Below, piece after piece: positions 25,694 to 35,433 of a stretch of 64,000 nucleotides of DNA. Origin of the DNA: Ruegeria sp. 6PALISEP08 (lineage in GTDB: Bacteria > Pseudomonadota > Alphaproteobacteria > Rhodobacterales > Rhodobacteraceae). The translations under genes and the position numbers were made by a program. Numbering within the stretch: position 1 is the first letter of the stretch; the number at the start of each line of letters is the position of its first letter. The notes beneath the pieces are model-generated. The model was not told the origin of the DNA. It was given only the letters and a program-made list of their open reading frames with translations, and ran no database searches. The DNA lies in NCBI RefSeq assembly GCF_001238295.1, contig NZ_LGXZ01000008.1, positions 1 to 64,000 on the forward strand, in the 5' to 3' direction.

Positions 25694-27262
25694 TCAGAGC
25701 GCGCGATTTTGCGGGTCCAGCGTAACCGACCACAGTTCGGTATCTGCCCGGTCCATCAGGCGAACCGTCATCTGCTCGGTCTCGCCATCGATGTCCACCA
25801 GACCAAAGAACTGCAGACCTTCACTGGGCGGCAGGTTTACCCCCTGCCCCTCGGCGGGTGCTTTGACGAATTTGACCTCGGGGCCGAATGTGCCATCCAG
25901 CGCGTTTGGACCGAAAGTTCCCGCGTGCAGCGGGCCCGAAACAAACTCCCAAAACGGCTCGAAATCCTGGAATTGAGCTTTGTTAGGGTCATAGTAATGC
26001 GCAGCGGTATAATGCACATCCGCCGTGAACCAGACCGTGTTGGTGACGCCAGCCGTTTTGATGAAACGAAGCAGATCAGCGATCTCCAACTCGCGCCCCT
26101 TGGCCGGTCCACTATCACCGTTTGAAATCGCCTCTGCTCCGGCCTGTTCTTTCCAATTGTCCCAAACGATCAGCCCAATTGGCATATCCGAGGCAATCAC
26201 CTTCCAAGTCGCTTGCGAAGACGCCAGCTCTTGCTTGAGCCATGCCAGTTGTTCGATGCCCAGAATGCGGGACTGTTCTGTGATATCATCCTCCATCGAC
26301 GGTCCGTTCGGACCACGGTAGCTGCGTAGATCAAGGAAGAAGACGTCCAGCATCGGCCCGTACGAGATCTTGCGATACACACGCCCGGGCTCTGCTGGCG
26401 TGATGCGCAACGGTGTCATTTCGTGGAAGGCGCGCCCGGCGCGCGATTGCAGAACATGCACCGACTTCTCGGTGTACCGATCATCCGAAATCAGGTCTTT
26501 TGCATCAGACCAGTTGTTCACAACCTCATGGTCATCCCACTGGAAGAAGGTCGGGCAAACGGCGTTCATGGCGCGCACATGTTCGTCCATCATATTGTAT
26601 TTCCACTGAGCGCGGAATTCGTCCAGCGTTTCGGCCACTTTGCGTTTCTCGTCGATCAGGGTCGAGTTCTTCCAGATCAGCTGGCCGTCCTTCTCGACCT
26701 CATCCTTCATAGGGCCATCGGCATAGACGGTGTCGCCTGAGTGAATGAAGAAGTCCGGCTTGTGCTGTGCCATGGTTGCGTATGTGCGCATACCTTCATC
26801 ATCAATACCCCATCCCTGCCCAGCCGTGTCACCGGACCAGGCAAAACGAACGTTGCGGCGTGAAGTCGGTGCGGTGCGGAATTGCCCAATAATAGGCTCT
26901 GATACTGTATTGATGTCGCTCAGATCGGCGGCAACGAATCGGTAGAAAATGTCCTGATCTGACGGTAAACCTTCGACCAGGCGCTTGATGGCAAAATCGC
27001 TGTTCGGAATGGCATCCATCGGCGCGAGTTTGCGGGCGTCCGCAAAGCTTTCAGTAGTCGAAACTTCCATCATCACGCGAGATGGTCGATCAGTGCGGGT
27101 CCAGATCATGCCCGATGTCGTATCGACATCGCCAGATTGAACACCGTGTGTGAACACGGGGCGCGATGCGGCACGGCTGATGGCTGGCATGGCCAGCGAT
27201 GCAGCAAAGGCGGTACTGCCTGCCAGAAAAGAACGGCGGTTTGGGCGAAAGATCTTGGTCAT
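25694..27262 (-). CDS. phoD: PhoD-family alkaline phosphatase/phosphodiesterase
   Basis: The 522-residue secreted enzyme begins at the ATG at 27262, behind AGGAGAG; the ORF can extend to 27301 but the extension has no export signal. It has a Tat signal (NRRSFLAGSTAFAASLAMP), the PhoD N-terminal domain, and the metal-site motifs FAWSGDTA, FIHSGDTVYADG, FFQWDDHEVVNNW, SDMPIGLIVWD and WFTADVHYTAAHYYDP. PhoD enzymes hydrolyse phosphate mono- and diesters with calcium and iron. The gene is on its own, between two terminator-like hairpins. Confidence 0.9.
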   Translation of the reverse strand: MTKIFRPNRRSFLAGSTAFAASLAMPAISRAASRPVFTHGVQSGDVDTTSGMIWTRTDRPSRVMMEVSTTESFADARKLAPMDAIPNSDFAIKRLVEGLPSDQDIFYRFVAADLSDINTVSEPIIGQFRTAPTSRRNVRFAWSGDTAGQGWGIDDEGMRTYATMAQHKPDFFIHSGDTVYADGPMKDEVEKDGQLIWKNSTLIDEKRKVAETLDEFRAQWKYNMMDEHVRAMNAVCPTFFQWDDHEVVNNWSDAKDLISDDRYTEKSVHVLQSRAGRAFHEMTPLRITPAEPGRVYRKISYGPMLDVFFLDLRSYRGPNGPSMEDDITEQSRILGIEQLAWLKQELASSQATWKVIASDMPIGLIVWDNWKEQAGAEAISNGDSGPAKGRELEIADLLRFIKTAGVTNTVWFTADVHYTAAHYYDPNKAQFQDFEPFWEFVSGPLHAGTFGPNALDGTFGPEVKFVKAPAEGQGVNLPPSEGLQFFGLVDIDGETEQMTVRLMDRADTELWSVTLDPQNRAL

Positions 27263-27304
27263 AGTGGGGCTCTCCTGTCTGATGACCGATTCCTCGATCA
27301 CGCG

Positions 27305-27318
27305 ATTGGTGCACCAAT
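27305..27318. promoter_or_regulatory. 14-bp perfect palindrome upstream of phoD
   Basis: ATTGGTGCACCAAT is its own reverse complement and lies about 43 bases before the phoD start codon. It is placed between a strong hairpin (27320-27350) and the gene, where an operator would be expected. No known consensus is recognised. Confidence 0.35.
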
Positions 27319-27319
27319 A

Positions 27320-27350
27320 TGAGCCGCCGGTTTGTAAAACCGGCGGCTCA
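27320..27350 (-). terminator. Long inverted repeat between the small membrane gene and phoD
   Basis: A perfect 14-bp stem (TGAGCCGCCGGTTT / AAACCGGCGGCTCA) with a 3-base loop lies downstream of the 121-residue membrane protein gene. The T-rich tail is weak for the minus strand, so it is a probable rather than certain terminator. Confidence 0.55.
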
Positions 27351-27399
27351 GTTTCTTGACACTATCATGATGATACCATGACTGGTGTGGAAAACGTCG

Positions 27400-27765
27400 T
27401 CAGGCGGCGACTTCCTGCTCGGGCGCGCTGAGCGAGATAACCAGCACCACAGCCGCACCGTTCAGCCAATAGAATGCAGCATCCAAACCTGAGAAACCCA
27501 GAACGCTGGGCGCAAACAGGAAGGTGATCCCGACGATCAAGTCTACGGCCAGATGAAACTTGTAAGGCAGGACACGCCAGATACCCAGATGGTGATCTGT
27601 GAGAACTGTGAGAACAAACGCGGCTACGCCAGTGACAACCGAAAGCCACAGAGCCAACGGGTTAGACTGACCCAACCCCAGCAGGAACGGCAACGTCATC
27701 AGTGCAATGGCAACCGGGTAATCCAGATAGGCGTGGACAGAGCGGGTAACGAAACGCAGGGACAT
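27400..27765 (-). CDS. 121-residue integral membrane protein
   Basis: Four hydrophobic helices (about residues 15-32, 38-57, 70-88 and 95-113) form a small bundle. A conserved-looking DYPVAIALMTLPFLLGL and the loop HHLGIWRVLPYKFHLAVD are notable. Distant likeness to SPW-repeat membrane proteins is possible but unproven. It is on the same strand as, and 111 bases downstream of, the AraC-type regulator, which may control it. Confidence 0.6.
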   Translation of the reverse strand: MSLRFVTRSVHAYLDYPVAIALMTLPFLLGLGQSNPLALWLSVVTGVAAFVLTVLTDHHLGIWRVLPYKFHLAVDLIVGITFLFAPSVLGFSGLDAAFYWLNGAAVVLVISLSAPEQEVAA

Positions 27766-27876
27766 AAGAGCTTCCTTTTCTCAATCAGTGATGAAAAGAA
27801 AGTAGGAAGCCTGACCCGAACGTTGCATTCCTGATCGTTTCAGAAAACATGCAGATCGTTCAGAAAACTCGGCGTA

Positions 27877-28827
27877 TTAATGCGTGGCGCGGTACACCGC
27901 CGGTGACAACCCAACCTGTTTCTTGAAAACGCGCGAAAACGCGGCTTCAGAGGCATACCCAACCTCGGCCGCTGCATCCGCCACGTTCCAACGCGCCTCG
28001 GTCAGGCCGTGGCAGGCGATCTGCATCCGCCAGTCCGTGAGGTACTGCATCGGTGTTGTCCCCATCTTCTCAGCAAAAAGCTGAGCAAAGGCAGTGCGCG
28101 ACATACCGGCTTCTCGTGCCAAAGACGCAACGCTCCAATCCTCGGCCGGGGCTTGGTGGAATGCGGTCAGGGCCCGCGAGATGCGCAGATCAGCAAATCC
28201 TGCCAACGCGGAATCCTGTGGGCTCTGACGTTCCAGATAGGCCCGGATTGCCTGAGCAAACAGAACTTCGGACAGTTTCAAAGCGATCAGATCCCCGCCA
28301 ACCCTTGCGCCTGAAACCTCAGAGCCAATCATACGCAGGGTCGATTCCATCCACGACCCGGCCTCTTCGCCATAGTTTTCTAACAGAATATAGGGCGGCA
28401 AGCGGTCGATCAGCATGTGCCCTGCGCCCTTTCGTCCGGCTGGGCCAGTGAACGAGAAATGACCGCAGATCAGTTGCGTATCCCGTTCTTCATCATGACC
28501 GCCATAAACCAACACACCGTCGCCCGTGTAACCCGCAATCTCCAGCACCTGCTCCAGAGGCAACGCATCCAGCGGCTTGACCTCGGCACATAGCAACGCG
28601 TGTGGTGCGCCGTGTGGGATCAATATCAGATCCCCCTGCCTTAGCCGCAGGGTTTCCCCTGTGGTAGAGACGTATACCTTGAGCTCGCCACGCTGCACAA
28701 AATGAAACCGGGCCACGTTTTCGAACCCCGGCACCTGAATGCCGAAGGGTGGTGTGAACGATGTGCGGAAGTAAAACGTGCCTCGCAAGGACAGGCGGGT
28801 GAGAATATCGCTGAGAAGGTCCAACAT
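27877..28827 (-). CDS. AraC-family transcriptional regulator with cupin sensor domain
   Basis: The 316-residue protein has an N-terminal cupin_6 domain (about residues 20-190, with HFVQRGELKVYV and LILIPHGAPHALLC). The double helix-turn-helix of AraC regulators covers about 210-312; the second recognition helix region is VGYASEAAFSRVFKKQVGLSPAVYR. Cupin_6 AraC proteins usually sense small organic ligands. The target is unknown; the small membrane gene just downstream on the same strand is a candidate. Confidence 0.9.
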   Translation of the reverse strand: MLDLLSDILTRLSLRGTFYFRTSFTPPFGIQVPGFENVARFHFVQRGELKVYVSTTGETLRLRQGDLILIPHGAPHALLCAEVKPLDALPLEQVLEIAGYTGDGVLVYGGHDEERDTQLICGHFSFTGPAGRKGAGHMLIDRLPPYILLENYGEEAGSWMESTLRMIGSEVSGARVGGDLIALKLSEVLFAQAIRAYLERQSPQDSALAGFADLRISRALTAFHQAPAEDWSVASLAREAGMSRTAFAQLFAEKMGTTPMQYLTDWRMQIACHGLTEARWNVADAAAEVGYASEAAFSRVFKKQVGLSPAVYRATH

Positions 28828-28906
28828 GCGCTGAACATACGTGATCCGGGCAATTCGTCCAGATCACCGGACGGATTGCACAATAATTTGCACGTTCTGC
28901 AACAAA

Positions 28907-28926
28907 ACCCCCGCCTTGGCGGGGGT
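28907..28926 (-). terminator. Intrinsic terminator after ilvE
   Basis: An ACCCCCGC / GCGGGGGT stem (loop CTTG) is followed on the minus strand by TTTTGTTG. It lies seven bases past the ilvE stop and before the AraC-type gene. Confidence 0.75.
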
Positions 28927-28933
28927 AGAACGC

Positions 28934-29800
28934 TTACGAGCGGACCAGTTTCTCGTAATCTTCCGCGATGTCGCGTGTCAGGTCGCCGACCTCGAATGTG
29001 TACTCACCAATCTGCCCAACAGGCGTGACTTCGGCAGCCGTACCGGTCAGCCAGCATTGTTCGAAGTCAGCCATTTCCTCGGGCTTAATGCGGCGTTCGT
29101 GCACTGTGATGCCCTTGTCTTTCAGCATCTGGATGACAGTCTGTCGGGTGATGCCATTCAGGAAGCAGTCGGCCAGAGGCGTGTGAACCTCGTCATCTTT
29201 GACGAAAAACACGTTCGCGCCGGTGGCCTCGGCCACATATCCGCGCCAATCCATGAACAAAGCGTCCGAGCATCCCTTGGCTTCGGCCTTGTGCTTCGAG
29301 ATGGTGCAAATCATGTAAAGACCTGCCGCCTTGGCGTGAACCGGGATGGTTTCAGGGCTGGGGCGTTTCCATTCGGCAATGTCCAGCTTTGCGCCCTGCA
29401 TCTTGGCATCGCCATAGTAAGCCCCCCAAGGCCAGACCGCGACTGCCATGCGCACTGGGTTCTTGGCCGAGGCCACACCCATGTCTTCGCCGGATCCGCG
29501 CCAGACCAAGGCACGTATATAAGCGTCTTGCAGACCGCTGGCTTTCAGGACTTCTTCCTTGGCTGCTTCGATTTCATCAATCGAATAGGGCATTGGCATG
29601 TCCAGCGCCTCGGCCGAGGCAATCAGGCGCTCGGAATGTTCGCGGCTTTTGAAGATCTTGCCGTTATATGCGCGCTCGCCTTCAAATACGGACGATGCAT
29701 AGTGCATTGCGTGGGTCAGAATGTGCACAGTGGCGTCGCGCCAGGGCACCAACTTGCCATCCAACCAAATGGTGCCATCACGATCATCATACCCCGCCAT
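28934..29800 (-). CDS. ilvE: Branched-chain amino-acid aminotransferase
   Basis: The 288-residue, PLP-dependent enzyme of the class IV aminotransferase fold catalyses the last step of leucine, isoleucine and valine synthesis. Landmarks: HAMHYASSVFEGERAY, MPMPYSIDEIEAA, the PLP-lysine region around KHKAEAKGCSDALFMD, and EATGANVFFVKDDEVHTPLAD. The start at 29800 follows AGGAGG; the ORF extension to 29875 lacks a ribosome site. It faces away from petP, with 159 bases between. Confidence 0.93.
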   Translation of the reverse strand: MAGYDDRDGTIWLDGKLVPWRDATVHILTHAMHYASSVFEGERAYNGKIFKSREHSERLIASAEALDMPMPYSIDEIEAAKEEVLKASGLQDAYIRALVWRGSGEDMGVASAKNPVRMAVAVWPWGAYYGDAKMQGAKLDIAEWKRPSPETIPVHAKAAGLYMICTISKHKAEAKGCSDALFMDWRGYVAEATGANVFFVKDDEVHTPLADCFLNGITRQTVIQMLKDKGITVHERRIKPEEMADFEQCWLTGTAAEVTPVGQIGEYTFEVGDLTRDIAEDYEKLVRS

Positions 29801-29959
29801 GCGAAACCTCCTGAACCGGGTTGAATTTGCGATTGTTGCGCCGATTAAGTCCGATGCGGACATAATATTGCGCAAAAACTGCGAGTCGATACCGCTCTAC
29901 TCTTGGAATGTCAATAACGCTGACATAAACTAGGCCACGAGTAACGAATGAGGCGTACC

Positions 29960-30472
29960 ATGTCCGACATCCGCCCAGCCCCGCGTTATGGGGGCGAGAG
30001 CCTGTTGTTTTTGACCGATGAACAATTACGACAGGGGATCGAGGCCATGTTCTTCGCCTATCGCGGCTTCACCGCGGATCCTGATCGTATCCTCGCGGAA
30101 TTGGCCTATGGTCGCGCCCACCACCGCGCGATCCACTTCATCAACCGCGCGCCGGGCACTACGGTCAACAACTTGTTAGCTATCCTTGGCGTGACAAAAC
30201 AGTCTCTAAACAGGGTTTTACGAAGCCTGATCGAAGATGGTCTGGTGGAAAGCCGCGTGGGCACGGTGGACAAACGCGAACGCCACCTATTTCTTACAGA
30301 AAAGGGACAGGCGCTGGAAACCACGCTGTCAGATGCTCAGCGCTCAAGAATGCGCGCCGCTTACAAGGATGCCGGCCCCGACGCCGTGACGGGTTTCCGC
30401 AAAGTGCTTGAAGCAATGATGGATGCTGATATGCGTCATGCTTATACGAAACTTCGGGATACGACCTCATGA
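29960..30472 (+). CDS. petP: MarR-family regulator of the bc1 operon (PetP)
   Basis: The 170-residue protein has a winged helix-turn-helix of MarR type (about residues 45-150; NNLLAILGVTKQSLNRVLRSL recognition region and a wing with GTVDKRERHLFLT). In Rhodobacter capsulatus the petP-petR pair is needed for petABC expression, and the order petP then petR with overlap matches here. The start chosen at 29960 follows GAGG; a second ATG at 29948 is possible. It overlaps petR by four bases (ATGA). Confidence 0.88.
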   Translation: MSDIRPAPRYGGESLLFLTDEQLRQGIEAMFFAYRGFTADPDRILAELAYGRAHHRAIHFINRAPGTTVNNLLAILGVTKQSLNRVLRSLIEDGLVESRVGTVDKRERHLFLTEKGQALETTLSDAQRSRMRAAYKDAGPDAVTGFRKVLEAMMDADMRHAYTKLRDTTS

Positions 30473-31170
30473 GCGATATGGACGCCCATCTGCTGATTGT
30501 TGACGACGACGAGCGCATTCGCGATCTGCTTAAGAAATTCCTGATGCGAAACGGGTTTTTGGTCACCGCAGCGCGGGATGCCGCCCATGCGCGGCGGGTC
30601 TTGTCGGGCCTGGATTTCGACATGATTGTCATGGACGTAATGATGCCAGGCGAAGACGGTGTCAGCCTCACAAAATCCCTTCGTGAGACACACAGCACCC
30701 CCATCCTTCTATTGACCGCCAAAGGGGAAACCGAACACCGGATTGCGGGGCTTGAGGTCGGGGCGGATGATTATCTGGCGAAACCGTTCGAGCCAAAGGA
30801 ACTGTTGCTGCGGATCAACGCGATTCTACGCCGGATGCCAGAAACTCCAGCCGAGGAAACGGCGGCAAAGATCCTTTACCTCGGCCCGATCCGCTACGAC
30901 ATTGAGCGGGGCGAAATGTGGCAGGAAGAAGATCCGGTACGGCTGACCGCGACAGAGAGCCAGTTGATGAAGATTTTCTCGGCCCAGCCCGGCGAGCCGA
31001 TCAGCCGCGCGAAGCTGGTCGAGGATCTGGGGCGCGACAAGGGTCAGGCACAGGAGCGCGCGGTGGACGTTCAGATCACGCGCCTGCGGCGCAAGATCGA
31101 ACAAGACCCAAAGCAGCCACGCTATTTGCAGACCGTGCGGGGCGCAGGTTATATGCTGGCGCCGGATTGA
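30469..31170 (+). CDS. petR: OmpR-family response regulator (PetR)
   Basis: The 233-residue protein has a receiver domain (residues 5-120; LIVDDDERIRD, the phospho-acceptor in MIVMDVMMPG, and LLTAKGE for the Thr/Ser switch). An OmpR-type winged helix with VDVQITRLRRKIEQDPKQPRYLQTVRGAGYM follows in the C-terminal half. No histidine kinase gene is adjacent; in Rhodobacter capsulatus the partner is likewise the MarR-like PetP. It probably controls petABC at 16-18.7 kb. Confidence 0.9.
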   Translation: MSDMDAHLLIVDDDERIRDLLKKFLMRNGFLVTAARDAAHARRVLSGLDFDMIVMDVMMPGEDGVSLTKSLRETHSTPILLLTAKGETEHRIAGLEVGADDYLAKPFEPKELLLRINAILRRMPETPAEETAAKILYLGPIRYDIERGEMWQEEDPVRLTATESQLMKIFSAQPGEPISRAKLVEDLGRDKGQAQERAVDVQITRLRRKIEQDPKQPRYLQTVRGAGYMLAPD

Positions 31171-31194
31171 ATGTGCCGCTACGCGGCGTGTTCA

Positions 31195-31233
31195 GGCCTT
31201 CGGCGAGGATATTTTTAGCCCGATGAAGATGGG
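31195..31233. repeat. Reverse-orientation copy of the CTTCATC intergenic element
   Basis: Read on the minus strand, this gives CTTCATCGGGCTAAAAATAT and then GCCGAAGGC, matching the element after mtaB (15794-15842). It sits between petR and the deacetylase gene. Confidence 0.5.
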
Positions 31234-31239
31234 ATTCCA

Positions 31240-32166
31240 ATGACAACTGCCCTTCTGACCCATGCCGATTGTCTGGGCCATATCACTCCTGAGGGCCACC
31301 CAGAACGGGTGGCGCGCTTAGAGCATATATTGCACGCCCTGGAGGGGTTGGACCTGAAACGTGTGACGGCTCCGCTGGCGGCTGATGACGATCTGTTGCG
31401 GGTGCATCCGGAAGGTTATGTTCGCGATATTCGATCCACACGCCCTTCGGACGGGTTCGCACAGATCGATGGGGATACGTTCATGTCACCGGGCTCGGTC
31501 GATGCGGCCTATCGTGCAGCAGGTGCGGTGGTGCGGGCTGTTGATCTGGTGCTGAGTGGCAACGCGTCGAACGCGTTCTGCGCCATTCGCCCACCGGGAC
31601 ACCATGCAGAAACCGAGACAGCCATGGGGTTTTGCCTGTTTGGCAATGCCGCCCTGGCAGCGAAACATGCGCTGGACCATCACGGGCTGAACCGGGTCGC
31701 CGTCGTCGATTTCGACGTCCATCACGGTAATGGAACGCAGGATCTGCTGTGGGACGAAGCGCGCGCTCTGGTGATCACCAGCCAACAGATGCCTCTCTGG
31801 CCCGGCTCGGGTCGCCGGGACGAGACGGGTGTTCACGACACGGTTTTGAATATCCCCCTGGCACCGGGCAGCAGCGGCACCGAGATGCGCGCAGCGTACG
31901 TGTCTCAGGCGTTTCCGCGGTTGCGGGCGTTCAACCCTGACCTGATCATCATTTCCGCCGGATTCGATGCCCATCAGGACGACCCGCTTGCCAATCTGAA
32001 CTGGTCCACCGGTGACTTTGCGTGGATCACAGCCGAGCTGTGCAAGATTGCCGATGAGGTTTGTGAGGGCCGTATCGTCTCGACTCTGGAAGGCGGGTAT
32101 GATCTGAACGCATTGGCCGAGGCCACACGCGCCCATGTGGAAGAATTGATGAAGGCAGCACGATGA
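31240..32166 (+). CDS. Histone-deacetylase-family (acetylpolyamine/acetoin-type) amidohydrolase
   Basis: The 308-residue protein has the arginase/deacetylase fold. The zinc and catalytic residues are visible: RPPGHHAETETAMGFCLF (His-His dyad), VAVVDFDVHHGNGTQ (metal ligands), and ISAGFDAHQDDPL. Bacterial members remove acetyl groups from polyamines or small substrates rather than histones. It overlaps xseB by four bases and starts the deacetylase-xseB-ispA-dxs run. Confidence 0.9.
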   Translation: MTTALLTHADCLGHITPEGHPERVARLEHILHALEGLDLKRVTAPLAADDDLLRVHPEGYVRDIRSTRPSDGFAQIDGDTFMSPGSVDAAYRAAGAVVRAVDLVLSGNASNAFCAIRPPGHHAETETAMGFCLFGNAALAAKHALDHHGLNRVAVVDFDVHHGNGTQDLLWDEARALVITSQQMPLWPGSGRRDETGVHDTVLNIPLAPGSSGTEMRAAYVSQAFPRLRAFNPDLIIISAGFDAHQDDPLANLNWSTGDFAWITAELCKIADEVCEGRIVSTLEGGYDLNALAEATRAHVEELMKAAR

Positions 32167-32405
32167 CCGATACCCCAGTTGAGCAGATGACATTCGAGCA
32201 GGCCATGAAAGAGCTTGAGGCCGTTGTGGGCCAGCTTGAACGCGGCGATGTGGCGTTGGATCAGTCGATCGCGCTTTATGAGCGCGGAGCGGCCCTGAAG
32301 AAACGGTGCGAAGACGAGTTGAAGCGGGCTGAAGAGAAAGTGGCCGCGATCACTCTGGATGCCACAGGGCAACCCACCGGGACCACGCCTGTCGAAGGTC
32401 AGTAA
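32163..32405 (+). CDS. xseB: Exodeoxyribonuclease VII small subunit
   Basis: The 80-residue all-helical subunit binds the XseA nuclease. The family pattern MTFEQAMKELEAVVGQLERGDVALDQSIALYERG is clear across residues 9-40. It is placed, as in many bacteria, just before ispA and dxs. XseA is not in the window. Confidence 0.93.
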   Translation: MTDTPVEQMTFEQAMKELEAVVGQLERGDVALDQSIALYERGAALKKRCEDELKRAEEKVAAITLDATGQPTGTTPVEGQ

Positions 32406-33272
32406 ATGTTCCCCGAAAGACTGGCGCAGGATGCGGCGCGCATTCAGGATCACTTTGATCTGGTTCTGGGTGCGCTGGACGACATCAACGTAACGCGAGC
32501 CATGGCCTATGCCACACAAGGCGGCAAACGGTTGCGCGGGTTTCTGGTGCAGGAAAGCGCGCGTTTGCATGATGTGGATGAGGGCCGCTCGATCTGGCCT
32601 GCCACGGGGATCGAAGCGCTGCACGCCTATTCTCTGGTCCATGATGATCTGCCCTGCATGGATGATGACGATCTGCGACGTGGGCGACCCACAGTTCACG
32701 TGAAATGGAACGAGGGGATCGGCGTTCTGGCCGGCGACGCGTTGCAGACCCTGGCGTTCGAGTTGTGTACTCGGCCCGAAGTAGGCGATGCTCAAACGCG
32801 TGCGGATCTGGCTCTGACGCTGGCTCAGGCCAGCGGAGCACTAGGCATGGTTCTGGGTCAGGCGCTGGACATTGCCGCGGAAACAGCGGCCACGCCTTTG
32901 ACGCTGGAACAAATCACCCGTTTGCAGGCGGGCAAGACAGGCGCGCTGATCGAATGGTCTGCCTGCGCAGGTGCGCGGTTGGCGCAGGCTGATCCGGCCC
33001 CTCTGCGCGACTATGCGCGGGCCCTTGGGCTTGCCTTTCAAATTGCCGATGACATCCTGGACGTCGAGGGTGATGTCGTAAAAGCCGGAAAACGGCTGCA
33101 GAAAGACGCAGACGCGGGCAAGGCGACCTTTGTTTCGCTTCTGGGTCTCGAGGCGGCCAAAACCCGCGCGGCAGAGCTGGTTGAAACGGCCTGTGCTGCG
33201 TTGGACGGGTACGGTGCGTCAGCAGAAACCTTGAAGGACGCCGCCCGCTTCGTTATTGCCCGGGACAGTTAA
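32406..33272 (+). CDS. ispA: Farnesyl diphosphate synthase
   Basis: The 288-residue polyprenyl synthetase makes C15 farnesyl diphosphate from IPP and DMAPP. The two aspartate-rich motifs are [15 protein letters not shown] (residues about 78-92) and [11 protein letters not shown]. The first is a DDxx(x)D site with the insertion typical of bacterial FPPS. The start is the base after the xseB stop (TAA ATG). It feeds quinone, hopanoid and carotenoid synthesis together with dxs. Confidence 0.95.
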   Translation: MFPERLAQDAARIQDHFDLVLGALDDINVTRAMAYATQGGKRLRGFLVQESARLHDVDEGRSIWPATGIEALHAYSLVHDDLPCMDDDDLRRGRPTVHVKWNEGIGVLAGDALQTLAFELCTRPEVGDAQTRADLALTLAQASGALGMVLGQALDIAAETAATPLTLEQITRLQAGKTGALIEWSACAGARLAQADPAPLRDYARALGLAFQIADDILDVEGDVVKAGKRLQKDADAGKATFVSLLGLEAAKTRAAELVETACAALDGYGASAETLKDAARFVIARDS

Positions 33273-33288
33273 GCCAGGAACGCGCCAC

Positions 33289-35217
33289 ATGTCTGACCGA
33301 CCAAATACGCCCTTGCTGGACCTTGTGAACCGCCCCGCGGATCTCAAGCAGTTCTCGGACGCTCAGTTGAATCAGGTGGCGCAAGAATTGCGGGCCGAGA
33401 CGATCTCGGCCGTGTCCGTCACCGGCGGGCATCTCGGGGCTGGTTTGGGCGTAGTCGAACTGACAACGGCGCTGCACGCTGTGTTCGATACGCCGCGCGA
33501 CAAGATCATCTGGGACGTCGGTCATCAGTGCTATCCCCACAAGATCCTGACCGAGCGCCGCGACCGTATCCGCACCTTACGGATGAAGGACGGGTTGAGC
33601 GGATTTACGAAGCGCAGCGAAAGCCCCTATGACCCCTTTGGCGCGGCACATTCCAGCACCTCGATCAGTGCAGCTCTTGGTTTTGCCGTGGCCCGCGATC
33701 TGGGCGGTGTCACACCTGAAGGTCTGGGTGATGCGATTGCCGTGATCGGCGATGGTTCAATGTCCGCAGGCATGGCATTTGAGGCGATGAACAATGCGGG
33801 CCATCTGGGTAAGCGACTGATCGTCATTCTGAACGACAATGAGATGAGCATTGCACCACCAGTGGGCGCCTTGTCCAACTATCTGTCCCGTATCTACGCG
33901 GAAGAACCGTTCCACGATCTGAAAGCTGCCGCAAAAGGCGCAGTCTCGCTTCTGCCCGAGCCATTCCGCGAAGGTGCCAAACGCGCCAAGGAAATGCTGA
34001 AAGGCATGGCCGTCGGCGGTACGTTGTTCGAAGAGCTTGGCTTTTCTTACGTCGGCCCCATCGACGGGCATGATCTGGACCAATTGCTGCCGGTGCTGCG
34101 CACCGTCAAGGCGCGGGCGACCGGCCCGATCCTGATCCACGTTCTGACGAAAAAGGGCAAGGGCTATGCTCCTGCCGAGCAAGCCCGCGACAAGGGTCAT
34201 GCAACGGCAAAGTTCGACGTGGTGACGGGCGAGCAGAAGAAGGCACCGTCCAACGCGCCGTCTTATACGTCAGTCTTTGGCAAGACTTTGGTGGAAGAGG
34301 CCGCACGCGATGACAAGATCGTCGCCGTGACCGCCGCCATGCCGGACGGCACCGGACTGAACCTGTTTGCAGAACGCTACCCGTCGCGCTGTTTCGATGT
34401 TGCGATTGCCGAGCAGCATGGGGTGACGTTCTCGGCCGCGCTTGCAGCTGGTGGTATGAAACCGTTCTGTACCATGTATTCGACCTTCCTGCAGCGCGGT
34501 TACGATCAGGTGGTCCATGATGTGGCGATCCAGCGTTTGCCAGTACGCTTCGCCATTGACCGCGCAGGCTTGGTAGGCGCCGACGGTGCTACCCATGCCG
34601 GGTCGTTCGATATTGCGTATTTGGCCAACCTGCCGGGCATGGTCGTCATGGCCGCCGCGGACGAGGCTGAGCTGATGCATATGGTGGCAACAGCCGTTGC
34701 ATATGATAAAGGCCCCATCGCCTTCCGTTATCCGCGCGGCGAAGGCGTTGGTGTGGACCTTCCCGAACGCGGAGACGTGATTGAGATCGGCAAGGGCCGC
34801 ATGATCCAGAAGGGCGCGCGCGTGGCATTGCTGTCTTTCGGAACGCGGTTGGCCGAGGTGCAGAAAGCCGCAGAATCCCTCGCGGGCAAAGGCATCACCC
34901 CAACCATCGCCGATGCCCGCTTTGCCAAGCCGCTGGACCGCGCGTTGATCCTGGATCTGGCCGCCAACCACGAAGCGCTGATCACCATTGAAGAAGGTGC
35001 AATCGGCGGCTTTGGCAGCCATGTCGCGCAGCTTTTGGCGGATGAAGGCGTTTTTGATCAAGGGTTGAAGTACCGTTCGATGGTCTTGCCCGACACCTTC
35101 ATCGATCAGGCCAGCCCAGCGGACATGTATGCAGTGGCCGGTATGAATTCCGAGCAAATCGAAGCTAAGGTTCTGGACGTTCTGGGCGTGGCATCCATCG
35201 GAGAAAAGCGCGCCTGA
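33289..35217 (+). CDS. dxs: 1-deoxy-D-xylulose-5-phosphate synthase
   Basis: The 642-residue, thiamine-diphosphate enzyme is the first of the MEP isoprenoid pathway. It shows the TPP-binding [19 protein letters not shown] motif, [14 protein letters not shown], the transketolase pyrimidine domain ([15 protein letters not shown]) and a C-terminal domain with YRSMVLPD. The start at 33289 ([11 protein letters not shown]) follows CAGGAA; the ORF extension to 33256 overlaps ispA and is less likely. The IspA-Dxs pairing is common in Rhodobacterales. Confidence 0.97.
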   Translation: MSDRPNTPLLDLVNRPADLKQFSDAQLNQVAQELRAETISAVSVTGGHLGAGLGVVELTTALHAVFDTPRDKIIWDVGHQCYPHKILTERRDRIRTLRMKDGLSGFTKRSESPYDPFGAAHSSTSISAALGFAVARDLGGVTPEGLGDAIAVIGDGSMSAGMAFEAMNNAGHLGKRLIVILNDNEMSIAPPVGALSNYLSRIYAEEPFHDLKAAAKGAVSLLPEPFREGAKRAKEMLKGMAVGGTLFEELGFSYVGPIDGHDLDQLLPVLRTVKARATGPILIHVLTKKGKGYAPAEQARDKGHATAKFDVVTGEQKKAPSNAPSYTSVFGKTLVEEAARDDKIVAVTAAMPDGTGLNLFAERYPSRCFDVAIAEQHGVTFSAALAAGGMKPFCTMYSTFLQRGYDQVVHDVAIQRLPVRFAIDRAGLVGADGATHAGSFDIAYLANLPGMVVMAAADEAELMHMVATAVAYDKGPIAFRYPRGEGVGVDLPERGDVIEIGKGRMIQKGARVALLSFGTRLAEVQKAAESLAGKGITPTIADARFAKPLDRALILDLAANHEALITIEEGAIGGFGSHVAQLLADEGVFDQGLKYRSMVLPDTFIDQASPADMYAVAGMNSEQIEAKVLDVLGVASIGEKRA

Positions 35218-35433
35218 GCAGAACCAAATTGCCTCAAGCCTTTCTTACCGCAACGAGAACCAGGACTCTTTGGGTTGCTGCCGTTGGAAGAAATTTGGGT
35301 TGGCACACCCTTTCAAAATCGTTGACGAACCGAACCGCATTCGTACACGCTCTATAAAGTGTACTGGTCACAAATTGACCAACAAAAGAATTAGAAAACC
35401 GATACGAAATTTCATTCATTGATGGGATAGCCA

